The translations under genes were made by a program, and so were the position numbers. The notes under the pieces are model-generated. The model was not told the origin of the DNA. It saw nothing but the letters and a program-made list of their open reading frames with translations, and made no database searches. Shown piece by piece: positions 8,370-16,908 of a stretch of 44,318 bases of DNA. The stretch is from Lachnospiraceae bacterium XPB1003 (GTDB lineage: Bacteria > Bacillota > Clostridia > Lachnospirales > Lachnospiraceae), in NCBI GenBank assembly GCA_900102065.1, contig FMVK01000018.1, forward strand, positions 1-44,318, written 5' to 3'. Position 1 is the first letter of the stretch; the number at the start of each line of letters is the position of its first letter.

Positions 8370-8939
8370 ATGAGGCTTGAACAGTTAACGTGTCCGTCGT
8401 GTGGTGCAAGTATCCAATTGGATCTTAATGGAAAAAAGATGTTTTTCTGTCCTTATTGTGGGAATCAGTTTGCTGTTGATAATGGTGACAGGGTTTACAC
8501 TAAAAATATCAACATTCACAAGCGCTATACAAATGATGCAGATGTAGAAAAGTGGATTGTAAAAGATAGGGAAAATGAACGCGAGCATAAATTGGAGAAG
8601 GGAATATGGATAGGTATTGCGGTTTTTTTGGCGTACTATTTTATCTCTACGGGGGTATTGATTTGGAAAGACGATGATGAAGAAAAAGAATCAATTAATG
8701 CTGGCATGATACAAGTAGGACAATCATATAACGATTTGGAAGGTAAAAAGTATCAGGCAGTCGAGGCTATATTAGATAGCGCGGGCTTTACTAACATAAC
8801 TACTATAGATTTAGATGATGCGGGGTGGTTTAAGAATAAGGCTGATACAGTAGAAAGTGTTACAATAGGTGGAGATTCATATTTTAGCTCATCAGACTAT
8901 TTTTATCCGGATGAAAAAATAATTATTTCTTATCATTAA
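8370..8939 (+). CDS. Zinc-ribbon membrane protein with PASTA-like C-terminus
   Basis: 189 residues from the ATG spaced 6 bp behind GGGGG; the ATG two codons earlier directly abuts that site and is less likely. A zinc ribbon is formed by CPSCGA and CPYCGN near the N-terminus. One membrane helix follows at about residues 74-93. The outer C-terminal domain begins 'GKKYQAVEAILDSAGF' and ends in a 'DEKIIISYH' strand, the outline of a PASTA domain. PASTA domains bind wall fragments or act as spacers. The gene lies 67 bp after the DUF6020-like gene and is the last plus-strand gene of the AT-rich block. Confidence 0.65.
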   Translation: MRLEQLTCPSCGASIQLDLNGKKMFFCPYCGNQFAVDNGDRVYTKNINIHKRYTNDADVEKWIVKDRENEREHKLEKGIWIGIAVFLAYYFISTGVLIWKDDDEEKESINAGMIQVGQSYNDLEGKKYQAVEAILDSAGFTNITTIDLDDAGWFKNKADTVESVTIGGDSYFSSSDYFYPDEKIIISYH

Positions 8940-8952
8940 TTTTGTAACAGTA

Positions 8953-9525
8953 TCATTCCTTCTCATACTCGAATTCCGAAACATCCTGATTAAAAACCGC
9001 GTACCACTCATAAGCATCAACCAGAGTATAGACACCTTCCTCTCTGATCGAAGCGGTTACCGTATATGTATTATCATCCGGTCTGTCTAATCGAACGGTT
9101 TCATAGCGCTGCTGCTTTTCATTTGCGCGTAAGAGAACGAAATTCTTTTCCGGCATTCCGTGGAGTTTGTCCGGATCATAGACAAATGCCAGCTCGGGAT
9201 CTTTCACATCATGAAAGCTTACTCTGACCGGTACTCCCACCAGACCTGCAGCTCCGCTACTAAAATGATCTTTCATATACACATTCTCGATGCTGACATA
9301 ATCTTCGATATTTCCGTCGCATTCTCCCGACAGGGTTACTGAGACCAGAAGTGGTTTTCTTTGATCCTGAATCATCTGTGTGTACTGCTGTCTGACATTT
9401 TGCGCGCTCGATCCTCCGAAATAAAGCTGCATTTGATCCCAGACAGGTGCGCATGCGCTCATCACCACAGCCATCAGTAAAACGAACAGTAGAAGTACGG
9501 ATTTAGATAGATTTTTCTTTTTCAC
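8953..9525 (-). CDS. Hypothetical lipoprotein
   Basis: 190 residues on the minus strand with a GTG start behind GGGGGGAG. A signal sequence with lysines and a long hydrophobic core ends in 'VVMSAC', a plausible lipobox. The mature part is mostly beta-type with a Tyr/Glu-rich end and no family I recognise. It converges on the zinc-ribbon gene with only 13 bp between stops. GC content by eye rises sharply here, so this gene probably belongs to the older chromosome rather than the Hxs block. Confidence 0.65.
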   Translation of the reverse strand: MKKKNLSKSVLLLFVLLMAVVMSACAPVWDQMQLYFGGSSAQNVRQQYTQMIQDQRKPLLVSVTLSGECDGNIEDYVSIENVYMKDHFSSGAAGLVGVPVRVSFHDVKDPELAFVYDPDKLHGMPEKNFVLLRANEKQQRYETVRLDRPDDNTYTVTASIREEGVYTLVDAYEWYAVFNQDVSEFEYEKE

Positions 9526-9627
9526 GATTTTTCTCCCCCCTGAATAAAACGATCAACGGTGCATATTATAGCACTGTATGTAAACGCAAGTGAACTGATT
9601 GGAACGTGAAGTGTAAGTTTTCCACTA

Positions 9628-9682
9628 TTGAAGTTCATAAAAGAGATTGGTATACTGATATTACAAACAACTTACAAACACA
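9628..9682 (+). promoter_or_regulatory. Promoter with tandem TTACAAAC repeats upstream of the antitoxin gene
   Basis: TTGAAG (9628-9633), a 17-bp spacer and TATACT (9651-9656) form a sigma-A promoter with an extended -10 (TGG just before TATACT). Immediately downstream, TTACAAAC occurs at 9661 and 9672, spaced 11 bp, at the expected transcription start. The position suits repression by a bound protein, possibly the antitoxin encoded next. Confidence 0.55.
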
Positions 9683-9715
9683 TACAAAATATATTTGTTT
9701 ATATGGGGTGATGAT

Positions 9716-10021
9716 ATGGCTGAACAGGTATTGATTCAATTTAGAGCGGATAAGGCTTTAAAACAGGAAGTATCAGAAATATACAGCCAGTTGGGGATAG
9801 ATCTTCCCACGGCTTTTAGAATGTTTATGGCAAAAAGCAGGCAGGTTAGAGGGATTCCTTTCGATGTCGTTTTGACGGAACAAAGTGAACCCAGAGAGGA
9901 TTTCAGAGTTGTATTCGATGCGTTGCGTAAGGAGGCGTCGGATGTACCTGAGATGTCTCTTGAAGAAATTAATGCTGAAATATCAGCTGCGCGTGCTGAA
10001 CGAAAGAAGGTTAAAAAGTGA
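9716..10021 (+). CDS. RelB/DinJ-family antitoxin, apparently without toxin
   Basis: 101 residues, starting at the ATG behind GGGGTGATGAT rather than seven codons upstream. The N-terminal part has the ribbon-helix-helix form of DinJ: 'VLIQFRADKALKQEVSEIYSQLGIDLPTAFRMFM', here cited as VLIQFR...ALKQEV...LGIDLPTAFRMF. The C-terminus is acidic then lysine-rich. Such antitoxins neutralise a YafQ/RelE-type RNase and repress their own promoter. The next gene, overlapping by 4 bp (GTGA), is a large membrane protein with no RelE features, so the antitoxin is an orphan or has been recruited as a plain regulator. Confidence 0.75.
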   Translation: MAEQVLIQFRADKALKQEVSEIYSQLGIDLPTAFRMFMAKSRQVRGIPFDVVLTEQSEPREDFRVVFDALRKEASDVPEMSLEEINAEISAARAERKKVKK

Positions 10022-11418
10022 AAATCGCATATTACATAATCACGATCATTATTTCGGCTCTGGCGACAGGGCTTTTTCTTCTGATATCCTTTCCTTTGAA
10101 CAAGGAAGCCATGTCGGCTTTACTGGTAGCTGCGATGTTCGTGGCATTTCTTATCACTAATATATCGGGACTGATAAAGAAGGACTTTATTCCGGGCGTT
10201 ATGCTGACGAAGGCGGGGATCCTCCTGGATGGATTCGGCGCTTTCTGCATTGATGCGGTTTTTATCGGCGGGCATATGTCTATTCCGTTTTGCTTCTTTA
10301 TCCTGCTGCTGTGGATACTGGGACTTGTCTGCATCCTTGAAGGTATCAGTATCTGTAAGAGTAAGCGCGAGATGAGGGTGGCGGAGGAAGAGGAGAAGCT
10401 TCGCAAAGAGATGCGGGAGCTTGATTTTTCGGATGTCGTTAATGCAGGTCTCCCCGGTGATCCCTCTGCACCTGTTAAAAAGATCTGGCAGTATCAAAGG
10501 GGCGTGAAGCCTCTCTTATCCGGAAAAGAGTCTTCAATGAAATGGACCTTTTTAGTGTTAAGTATCGCAGGTGCCTTTGTGGGACTGGTGCTTCCCATGA
10601 TACTCATGTTTTCCTTCAATATCGTGCTTTACGAAGATCAGGGCGGCCTGCTTTTATTCCTGCTTTCTTTCCTGTCCATCATGGCCTTTGCCTTTACTCT
10701 TGGAGCCTATAAAGAGCATCATACGGAGAATCTGGCATTTGTCCTTGGTGAGGACGGAAGCGTATATGTCATCGACTATTTTAATCAGGGCCTTGCCCGT
10801 GAGTTCGGTTATTATCTGATGCTGCCCAGGCTCATTAGAGATAATCCTGCCAGCAAGGTAAATACTGTGCTTTACGGAGCTGACGCCGAGCGGTGCTTCC
10901 GTTATATCGTGGAGAATGGCATTGATAAAAAGATCGCTGCGGAACGCGGCAGGTGTGGATATCAGATCAGTGCCGTGCCCGAGATCAAAAGATGTGGATA
11001 CTATTCGGAAATCCATTTCTCCGTATGGATGGATGGCAGCGAACATGAATATAAGAAAGCCTTCAATCTCTATGACAACTGCTATGAAGACTATGAGGAG
11101 ATGATAGATTATTTCGAGACGAAGTTTACGCACCGTTATGATGAAGCCTATAAGAAGAAGACCACACGACTTCGCGTGCTGACCGGAATCGGAGCCACTA
11201 TACTGTCTATCGGAGTGATCTCTTTCATCGGAATACTGGTATTTGAAATGGATAATCTCTATCTGCCCGGATTCCTGGGGCTCTTGTTAGGAATCTCCCT
11301 CCTCGCGTCAGGTCTGGATTCACTGCATCGCCGCCATACGGTGATACCGGCACGTTACAAATATGTTACAACTCCTATGTATGATATAAAAGAAAATACT
11401 CCAAGGAAAAGAATCTGA
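10018..11418 (+). CDS. Multi-pass membrane protein of unknown function
   Basis: 466 residues with a GTG start overlapping the antitoxin stop. Four hydrophobic segments lie in the first 115 residues, a charged coiled stretch follows (EEEEKLRKEMREL near 125-137), two more segments at about 172-225, a soluble domain of about 160 residues, and a final pair of membrane helices near 385-430. No family recognised. It ends 3 bp before the response-regulator gene, so it probably belongs to the same transcript as the two-component system and could be its sensory or target partner. Confidence 0.6.
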   Translation: MKIAYYIITIIISALATGLFLLISFPLNKEAMSALLVAAMFVAFLITNISGLIKKDFIPGVMLTKAGILLDGFGAFCIDAVFIGGHMSIPFCFFILLLWILGLVCILEGISICKSKREMRVAEEEEKLRKEMRELDFSDVVNAGLPGDPSAPVKKIWQYQRGVKPLLSGKESSMKWTFLVLSIAGAFVGLVLPMILMFSFNIVLYEDQGGLLLFLLSFLSIMAFAFTLGAYKEHHTENLAFVLGEDGSVYVIDYFNQGLAREFGYYLMLPRLIRDNPASKVNTVLYGADAERCFRYIVENGIDKKIAAERGRCGYQISAVPEIKRCGYYSEIHFSVWMDGSEHEYKKAFNLYDNCYEDYEEMIDYFETKFTHRYDEAYKKKTTRLRVLTGIGATILSIGVISFIGILVFEMDNLYLPGFLGLLLGISLLASGLDSLHRRHTVIPARYKYVTTPMYDIKENTPRKRI

Positions 11419-11421
11419 CAC

Positions 11422-12087
11422 ATGAACGTACTTATCATAGAAGATGACCGGTCCATCGCCGGTCTGGTTAGCAAGACACTAAGCAGCTACGGCTATCACT
11501 GCGAGAATGCCTATGACGGTGAAGAAGCAGAGAATATGCTTTCGCACCCGGGCTGGGATATTATCCTTTTAGATCTGATGCTCCCGAAGGTAAGCGGGTA
11601 CGACCTGTTGGAATATATCACAGGTCTGAAGATCCCCGTGATCATCATGTCCGCCATGGGCCAGGTGAGTGACCGTATCAGGGGCTTGCGTATGGGCGCC
11701 GATGACTATCTCAGCAAGCCCTTTCAGGTTGGCGAGCTCATCGCCAGAGTAGAAGCTGTGCTGCGCAGATCTGCTCCTGCCGAGACTGTATTTTCATACA
11801 AGGGGGTCGAAGTGGATCCCGTATCCAGAAGGGTTACTAAGGACGGGGAAGAAGTCTCCCTTACGGCAAAGGAATTCGAGCTTTTAAATATCCTGATCGT
11901 CAATAAGAATGTGGCCCTCAGCAGGGAGCAGCTCTATGAATCTGTCTGGAAGGAAGACTACATGGGCGAGACCAGGACACTGGATAATCATATCAAAAGG
12001 ATACGACAGAAGCTGGGTTACGAAGACGTGATCCAGACGATCTTCCGTATCGGTTACCGTATGGATGTAAAAGAAGAGGGCAAATGA
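11422..12087 (+). CDS. OmpR/PhoB-type response regulator
   Basis: 221 residues. The receiver domain has the acidic pair at 8-9, phospho-acceptor aspartate in 'ILLDLMLP' (about D52), and the conserved Lys in 'LSKPF'. The C-terminal winged helix shows 'LTAKEFELLNIL' and 'TLDNHIKRIRQKLG' ending in 'FRIGYRM'. It overlaps the kinase gene by 4 bp. The GTTACATC direct repeats just after the kinase gene fit the tandem-dimer binding of this family. Confidence 0.92.
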   Translation: MNVLIIEDDRSIAGLVSKTLSSYGYHCENAYDGEEAENMLSHPGWDIILLDLMLPKVSGYDLLEYITGLKIPVIIMSAMGQVSDRIRGLRMGADDYLSKPFQVGELIARVEAVLRRSAPAETVFSYKGVEVDPVSRRVTKDGEEVSLTAKEFELLNILIVNKNVALSREQLYESVWKEDYMGETRTLDNHIKRIRQKLGYEDVIQTIFRIGYRMDVKEEGK

Positions 12088-13487
12088 AGATCTTTACAAA
12101 GTTATATCTTGGAATGATGACACTTCTCGTGGCGGCGCTTCTGACATCCGCTTTTTTTATGGTTAAGACAACTCTCGACCGCAATCTGCAGCGCGAGACA
12201 GCAAACGGACTGGACAATCATAAGATCATGGTCACCGCCTTTCGAAATAATCTACTGCTTTTCTCCGGGAATTCACTATCCGTATCACAGAATATGGATA
12301 AGATAGGCAGGATCACTCAGGGCTCCGGTTCTGTTCCGATCCTCATCGCAATGGATGATAAGGTTCTATATAATGACGCGGGTCTTGAATACAGGCCTGA
12401 TCTTGCGGTCACGAACATGATCAACTATCGGACTGTCAGCATAGAAGGTAAGACCTACATTGCTTACTACAGCACCTTTGTAAGAAATGGTTCGAAATTC
12501 ACACTGGTGACTTACTCAGATATCACTCATGTGCTTGAAGATAATAACGTCCTGAGGAAGCGATATTTTATCATGTATCTTATCGTTTTATCCTGCGGTA
12601 CTGTATTCGCACTTGTTTTCTCATTGCATCTTACACGCCCTGTGGATCGGCTGACGGAAGCCGGTGAGAGATTTGCCGGGGGTGATTATTCTGCAAGGAT
12701 AACTAAGATCCCCAATGATGAGCTGGGGCGCCTGTCTGAAGTCTACAACTCCATGGCAGATACCATACAGCAAAAGATCGAAGATCTGAATCTCTCAGTA
12801 AAGCAGAAGGAAGACTTCATACGTGCCTTTGCTCACGAGACCAAGACTCCTATGACAGGCATCATCGGCTATGCGGATCTGATATATCAGGGCAGACTTG
12901 AGGGTAATGAGCGGAAGGAAGCTGCAGGAGTCATCCTTGGAGAAGGCATGCGTCTTCAGGCGCTGTCACTCAAGCTCTTAGATATCATGACTCTCGGTAA
13001 TGAGAATATCCTCATGGAAGAGATGAATACCACCGAGATGGCGCACGACCTGGAAAATACGGTTCGTATCAAAGCTGAGGAAAAGGGCGTAGAAGTCCGG
13101 TGCTCTGTGGAGGATGACTATATCTACGTGGACTACGACCTTTTTAAGACAGTACTGATCAATCTGGCAGACAATTCCATCAAAGCAGGCGCGAAAGTTA
13201 TCAACATACGTGGGTTCCGAAAGGAATATGATTATATATTCGAAGTTAAAGATGACGGCATAGGTATCCCTGCCTCAGAGCTTCACAGAGTAAAAGAAGC
13301 TTTTTATATGGTGGATAAATCCAGAAGCCGCAGGGAACACGGTGCAGGGCTTGGGCTTTCTCTCGCAGAACGGATCATGACTCTGCATAAGGGCAGCCTG
13401 GAGATCGAAAGCGTGGAAGGGGAAGGTACTGTCGTAAGACTGACTCTTCCCGATAAAAATATAAATGTTACATCAGGAACAGATTGA
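12084..13487 (+). CDS. Membrane sensor histidine kinase
   Basis: 467 residues: membrane helix 1 at about 8-27, an extracytoplasmic sensor domain of about 130 residues, helix 2 at about 161-182, HAMP-like region, then the dimerisation motif 'AHETKTPMTGI' with H251. The ATP-binding domain has N ('LADNSIKAG'), G1 ('DDGIGIP') and G2 ('HGAGLGLSLAERIM'). This is a classic membrane kinase partner of the preceding regulator, translated by ATGA coupling. Confidence 0.92.
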   Translation: MKIFTKLYLGMMTLLVAALLTSAFFMVKTTLDRNLQRETANGLDNHKIMVTAFRNNLLLFSGNSLSVSQNMDKIGRITQGSGSVPILIAMDDKVLYNDAGLEYRPDLAVTNMINYRTVSIEGKTYIAYYSTFVRNGSKFTLVTYSDITHVLEDNNVLRKRYFIMYLIVLSCGTVFALVFSLHLTRPVDRLTEAGERFAGGDYSARITKIPNDELGRLSEVYNSMADTIQQKIEDLNLSVKQKEDFIRAFAHETKTPMTGIIGYADLIYQGRLEGNERKEAAGVILGEGMRLQALSLKLLDIMTLGNENILMEEMNTTEMAHDLENTVRIKAEEKGVEVRCSVEDDYIYVDYDLFKTVLINLADNSIKAGAKVINIRGFRKEYDYIFEVKDDGIGIPASELHRVKEAFYMVDKSRSRREHGAGLGLSLAERIMTLHKGSLEIESVEGEGTVVRLTLPDKNINVTSGTD

Positions 13488-13520
13488 CGTTACATCTTTG
13501 TTACATCCGGAGCCTATACT
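13467..13520 (+). promoter_or_regulatory. GTTACATC direct repeats and -10 box before the secreted paralogues
   Basis: GTTACATC occurs exactly three times, at 13467, 13489 and 13500, giving start-to-start spacings of 22 and 11 bp, that is whole helical turns on one face of DNA. TATACT at 13515-13520 is a fitting -10 box and the last two repeats cover where the -35 would lie. This layout matches activation by OmpR-type regulators (compare PhoB and PhoP boxes). The likely activator is the regulator encoded at 11422. Confidence 0.6.
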
Positions 13521-13573
13521 TCAGATATCGCAGGAGCGATGAGAAAAACAAAGATTGTAAACGGAGGAACATT

Positions 13574-14293
13574 ATGAAAAAAGCACCTATTATCTTATTA
13601 GCAGCGGGAACCTTAGCGGCCGTGGGACTCGGCGCGGCGATCCCTTTCTTCAACAGCAGATCCGCAGATATGACATCGGGACAGGAAGTAATGGAGACTT
13701 CGGACTCTGTAGATACTGCGCTTTTAACAGGCGTGACAGATGAAGCACCCACTGATGCGGCGCAGGAATATTCAGAACCTACCGAGACCGCTGCACCTGT
13801 TACCGACAGCCCCAATATGATACTTGATGAACTCACATGGATCACACCGGAAGAGTGCGAAGCCCTTGATATGGATGCGGCTTTTAAGACAGCATCCGAG
13901 AAGAAGCCGGAGGATTATAATTCAGAAGCTGTACGTGAGCTCGCTAAGGAATATACAGACAAAGGTATCACCATATATGATCTGGAATATATGGCTCTCC
14001 ACGGGAACCTTCGCATCTGCAGCGGAGACTATGCATTTATCAACGGATTCATGGTAGAAGAGGATGACTACAATGAAGTGATTGCCGCAGCTACTCAGGC
14101 GGAATTCGATCAGTATCTCGACAACGAATACAACGCTAACGTGATATATACCCTTGAGTCGGAAGAGGGCTCTGTAAAGAATTATAAAGCTTCCGATGAT
14201 TACAACGATTATTCCTTAAGCTACGACAGCGAGAAAGAAGTATTCATCTGCCACATTCAGTATCGCGTTAAGATCACAGGCGGTGTAGGCTGA
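13574..14293 (+). CDS. Secreted or membrane-anchored protein, paralogue 1
   Basis: 239 residues starting at the ATG behind ACGGAGGAAC; an earlier in-frame start would place 30 residues over the promoter region. A signal or anchor segment (about 4-24) ends in an Ala/Gly-rich core, followed by a Ser/Thr/Asp/Glu linker to about 85. The globular part contains 'YNSEAVRELAKEYTDKG' and 'ATQAEFDQYL', both recurring in the next gene. Family not recognised. It follows the regulator-type repeats, so it is a probable target of the upstream two-component system. Confidence 0.65.
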   Translation: MKKAPIILLAAGTLAAVGLGAAIPFFNSRSADMTSGQEVMETSDSVDTALLTGVTDEAPTDAAQEYSEPTETAAPVTDSPNMILDELTWITPEECEALDMDAAFKTASEKKPEDYNSEAVRELAKEYTDKGITIYDLEYMALHGNLRICSGDYAFINGFMVEEDDYNEVIAAATQAEFDQYLDNEYNANVIYTLESEEGSVKNYKASDDYNDYSLSYDSEKEVFICHIQYRVKITGGVG

Positions 14294-14317
14294 GTGCTTT
14301 AATGATCGAGGTATGAA

Positions 14318-14992
14318 ATGAAACATTTTAAATCAGCTCTTTTGATAATATGTACCCTGCTGTCTGTGGAAATCGCATATCTGATCTTCAGACCCATAGA
14401 CAGCAATGCGGTGAATATAAGCGGTCAGTCGGATGCTGTCATAGTATCCACGGAAGTACCGCAGGATGATAATCTGACGAGGGATCAGAGCACGGTCGCG
14501 ACAGAGGCTGTTGTCGAATCCGAAGGCAATATGGAGTACATGATCGATGCTCCCAGGGAACTTCCTTATAAAGAATACAGCTGGAGCGACACCCTGTCGC
14601 ACCTGTATTCCAATACCCCTGATAACTACGATGATGAAGATCTGCGTGAGATAGCAAAGCAGTACTACGATCAGGGATATTACCTCTACGATAACGAGTA
14701 TCAGTTCCAAAGCTGTGGCTGGGGACAGGGATTCGGAGATCATGTATTCTGCTCAGGATTCACTGTTTTAGACAAGAATCTGGGTGAAGGGATGTTCAGC
14801 ATCGCTTCAGTCATGAAAGCAACCGAAGCTGAGTTCGATGCATATCTGGAAGAATTTAATCCTGAGATCATAGAACAAAAAGAAGAGGACGGAGTGATCA
14901 CCATCACAGATCCCGCATATACCATCACCTATGACCGTAACAAACAGATCCTTATGATGACTCTTAATCCCGACGCAGTGGCGGTTGGGTAG
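14318..14992 (+). CDS. Secreted or membrane-anchored protein, paralogue 2
   Basis: 224 residues with a signal or anchor at about 6-24, then a polar linker. The domain corresponds to the preceding protein: 'YDDEDLREIAKQYYDQG' against 'YNSEAVRELAKEYTDKG', and 'ATEAEFDAYLEE' against 'ATQAEFDQYLDN', with a similar final beta hairpin. The two genes are an old tandem duplication, now well diverged. The gene ends 9 bp before a strong terminator that closes this transcript. Confidence 0.65.
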   Translation: MKHFKSALLIICTLLSVEIAYLIFRPIDSNAVNISGQSDAVIVSTEVPQDDNLTRDQSTVATEAVVESEGNMEYMIDAPRELPYKEYSWSDTLSHLYSNTPDNYDDEDLREIAKQYYDQGYYLYDNEYQFQSCGWGQGFGDHVFCSGFTVLDKNLGEGMFSIASVMKATEAEFDAYLEEFNPEIIEQKEEDGVITITDPAYTITYDRNKQILMMTLNPDAVAVG

Positions 14993-15001
14993 AGTGATAG
15001 A

Positions 15002-15041
15002 CCCGGAGGACGCTTACCCTGCCGTCCTCCGGGCTTTTTTT
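15002..15041 (+). terminator. Strong intrinsic terminator
   Basis: An 11-bp perfect stem CCCGGAGGACG / CGTCCTCCGGG with a 10-base loop, followed by C and seven Ts. It separates the two-component region from the ABC importer operon. Confidence 0.93.
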
Positions 15042-15115
15042 ATTTCCACGTTTTATCCCCCGTGGGGGCTTGTGATCTGTATTTGAATCATGATATAGAT
15101 TACAGGGCTGAAAAT

Positions 15116-16051
15116 ATGAAGAAACATGTATTTAAAAAACTTATCACTAAGATCATATCCGCACTTGTAATAGTTTTTGGGGTGACATTTCTTACGTTTT
15201 TGTTGTCTTACCTGTCTCCGGATGATGCTGCAGTAGTTAAGCTCTCTTCCATGGGAACCGGTTATACTCAGGAAATGTTGGAAGAGACCCGAGAAGAAAT
15301 GGGATTGAACCGTTCCTTTTTGGAACAGTATCTGGACTGGATGAAAAATGTCTGCAGACTTGATTTCGGCAGATCCTACAGGACCGGCGAAGATATCACG
15401 GATATGATGCTTGCGGCATTACCAAACACACTGGTCCTGGCATTTTTATCTCTTTTGATCACTTTGGTGATCTCCCTTCCTATAGGAATAATGTGCGCAT
15501 ATCATCCGGACGGAGTTTTGGATTCGTTGATGCGTGTTTATTCATATTTCTTTTCGTCAGTTCCTTCATTCTTTATTTCATTGATAGTTCTGTATTATGC
15601 ATGCATTCAGTGGAAGCTCTTTAAAGTAATGGCGGAACCGGGGATACGAGGCTTTATACTTCCTGCGCTTGTGACGGGAGTAACACTTTCCTCATGGTAT
15701 ATAAGACAGATCCGTGCGATAGCACTGGAACAGCTATGTTCACCCTATGTCTATTCACTCTATAGCAGAGGCATCAGCCGTAGCAGGATACTTTGGAAAC
15801 ATGTCCTTAAGAATTGTATGGTTCCTGTAATTACGCTCCTTGGAATATCTGTAGGAGGTTTGCTCGGAGGATCGGCCATAACGGAATCTATCTTTTCCGT
15901 GAAGGGGGTCGGAGCTCTGGCAGTATCGGCTGTTACATCCAGAGACTATCCCTTCATACAGGCTTATGCGGCATGGATGGCCGCTTTATATCTGCTTGTT
16001 AATTCTGTTGTTGATATCATCGGAAGAAAACTGGATCCAAGGATTTCGTAA
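15116..16051 (+). CDS. Opp/Dpp/Nik-type ABC importer permease (first)
   Basis: 312 residues from the ATG preceding 'KKHVFKK'; an upstream GTG is in frame, but the added 18 residues are not typical. Six membrane segments; the N-terminal 'VVFGVTFLTFLLSYLSPDD' region and 'GLNRSFLEQYLDWM' are standard for DppB/NikB proteins, as is the C-terminal 'SIFSVKGVGALAV...RDYPFIQ' block with the ATPase coupling helix. It forms the translocation channel with the next gene product. It starts an operon of seven genes. Confidence 0.88.
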   Translation: MKKHVFKKLITKIISALVIVFGVTFLTFLLSYLSPDDAAVVKLSSMGTGYTQEMLEETREEMGLNRSFLEQYLDWMKNVCRLDFGRSYRTGEDITDMMLAALPNTLVLAFLSLLITLVISLPIGIMCAYHPDGVLDSLMRVYSYFFSSVPSFFISLIVLYYACIQWKLFKVMAEPGIRGFILPALVTGVTLSSWYIRQIRAIALEQLCSPYVYSLYSRGISRSRILWKHVLKNCMVPVITLLGISVGGLLGGSAITESIFSVKGVGALAVSAVTSRDYPFIQAYAAWMAALYLLVNSVVDIIGRKLDPRIS

Positions 16052-16065
16052 GGAGAAGACACTGT

Positions 16066-16896
16066 ATGCCCAAAAAGAAGAACAAGATCGCCTGTTATAT
16101 ATCTCTGGCATTTCTCCTTTTCCTGCTCATATTCCTGTTCGTGGGACAGTTTTTTCTGGGGCACGATCCTTATGCCACGAATCTTTCGGATGCCTTTAAA
16201 CATGCCGGTGAAGACGGATATCCTTTGGGCACCGATCAGCTTGGACGATGCATAATGTGCAGGATCATTGCAGGTGGTCAGCAGACTGTTTACTCATCTA
16301 TGATCGTTGTTGCGGTAGTATTTGCCTTTGGATCGCTCATGGGAATGATCGCCGGATACAGCGGTGGAGCGGTGGATTCCGTTATCACCAGGATCATCAC
16401 TGTTTTTCAGGCTTTTCCGGGATTTGTTCTGGCTGTAGCTATCGCAGGTATCCTTGGCCCCGGAAAGGGAAACGGGATGATCGCGCTGATACTGGTATAT
16501 TGGACCACATATGCGAGATATTCCAGATCGCTTGTTCTTAATCTCAGGAATAATAATTTTGTTCGCGCCGCCAAAATGTGTGGAGCCGGGCATTTCAGCA
16601 TTCTGATCAAATACATACTGCCTAATATGTTTCCGCCTCTTTTGGTTACGGCGGCACTTGATATAGGCAATGTCGTTCTTAATATGGCAGGTCTTTCATA
16701 TCTTGGACTCGGAGGAGCAAGACCTACTGCTGAGTGGGGCGCCATGATGAGTGAATCAAGGCGCTTCATGCAGACTAACCCTTCGCTGATAGTGATACCG
16801 GGTATTGCACTGCTTGTAGTAGTTTTCTTATTCAATATCTGCAGTGACTGTGCCCGGAATTATTACGATAAACGTGGATCTTTCCATGAAAAATAA
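16066..16896 (+). CDS. Opp/Dpp/Nik-type ABC importer permease (second)
   Basis: 276 residues, ATG behind AAGGAGA. It shows the DppC/NikC markers 'YPLGTDQLGRC', 'VFQAFPGFVLAVAI', 'NNFVRAAKMCGAG' (coupling loop) and 'GLSYLGLGGARPTAEWGAM'. 14 bp after the first permease and 12 bp before the binding-protein gene. It pairs with the first permease. Confidence 0.9.
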   Translation: MPKKKNKIACYISLAFLLFLLIFLFVGQFFLGHDPYATNLSDAFKHAGEDGYPLGTDQLGRCIMCRIIAGGQQTVYSSMIVVAVVFAFGSLMGMIAGYSGGAVDSVITRIITVFQAFPGFVLAVAIAGILGPGKGNGMIALILVYWTTYARYSRSLVLNLRNNNFVRAAKMCGAGHFSILIKYILPNMFPPLLVTAALDIGNVVLNMAGLSYLGLGGARPTAEWGAMMSESRRFMQTNPSLIVIPGIALLVVVFLFNICSDCARNYYDKRGSFHEK

Positions 16897-16908
16897 AGGA
16901 GAAAAATT

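Noticed and set aside
10018-11418. Toxin partner of the DinJ-like antitoxin
   Set aside because: The product is a polytopic membrane protein with none of the RelE/YafQ features; no small toxin frame was found nearby.
15057-15068. CCCCC-GT-GGGGG palindrome near the importer promoter region
   Set aside because: Loop is too short for a hairpin and no regulator pattern is apparent; probably incidental.
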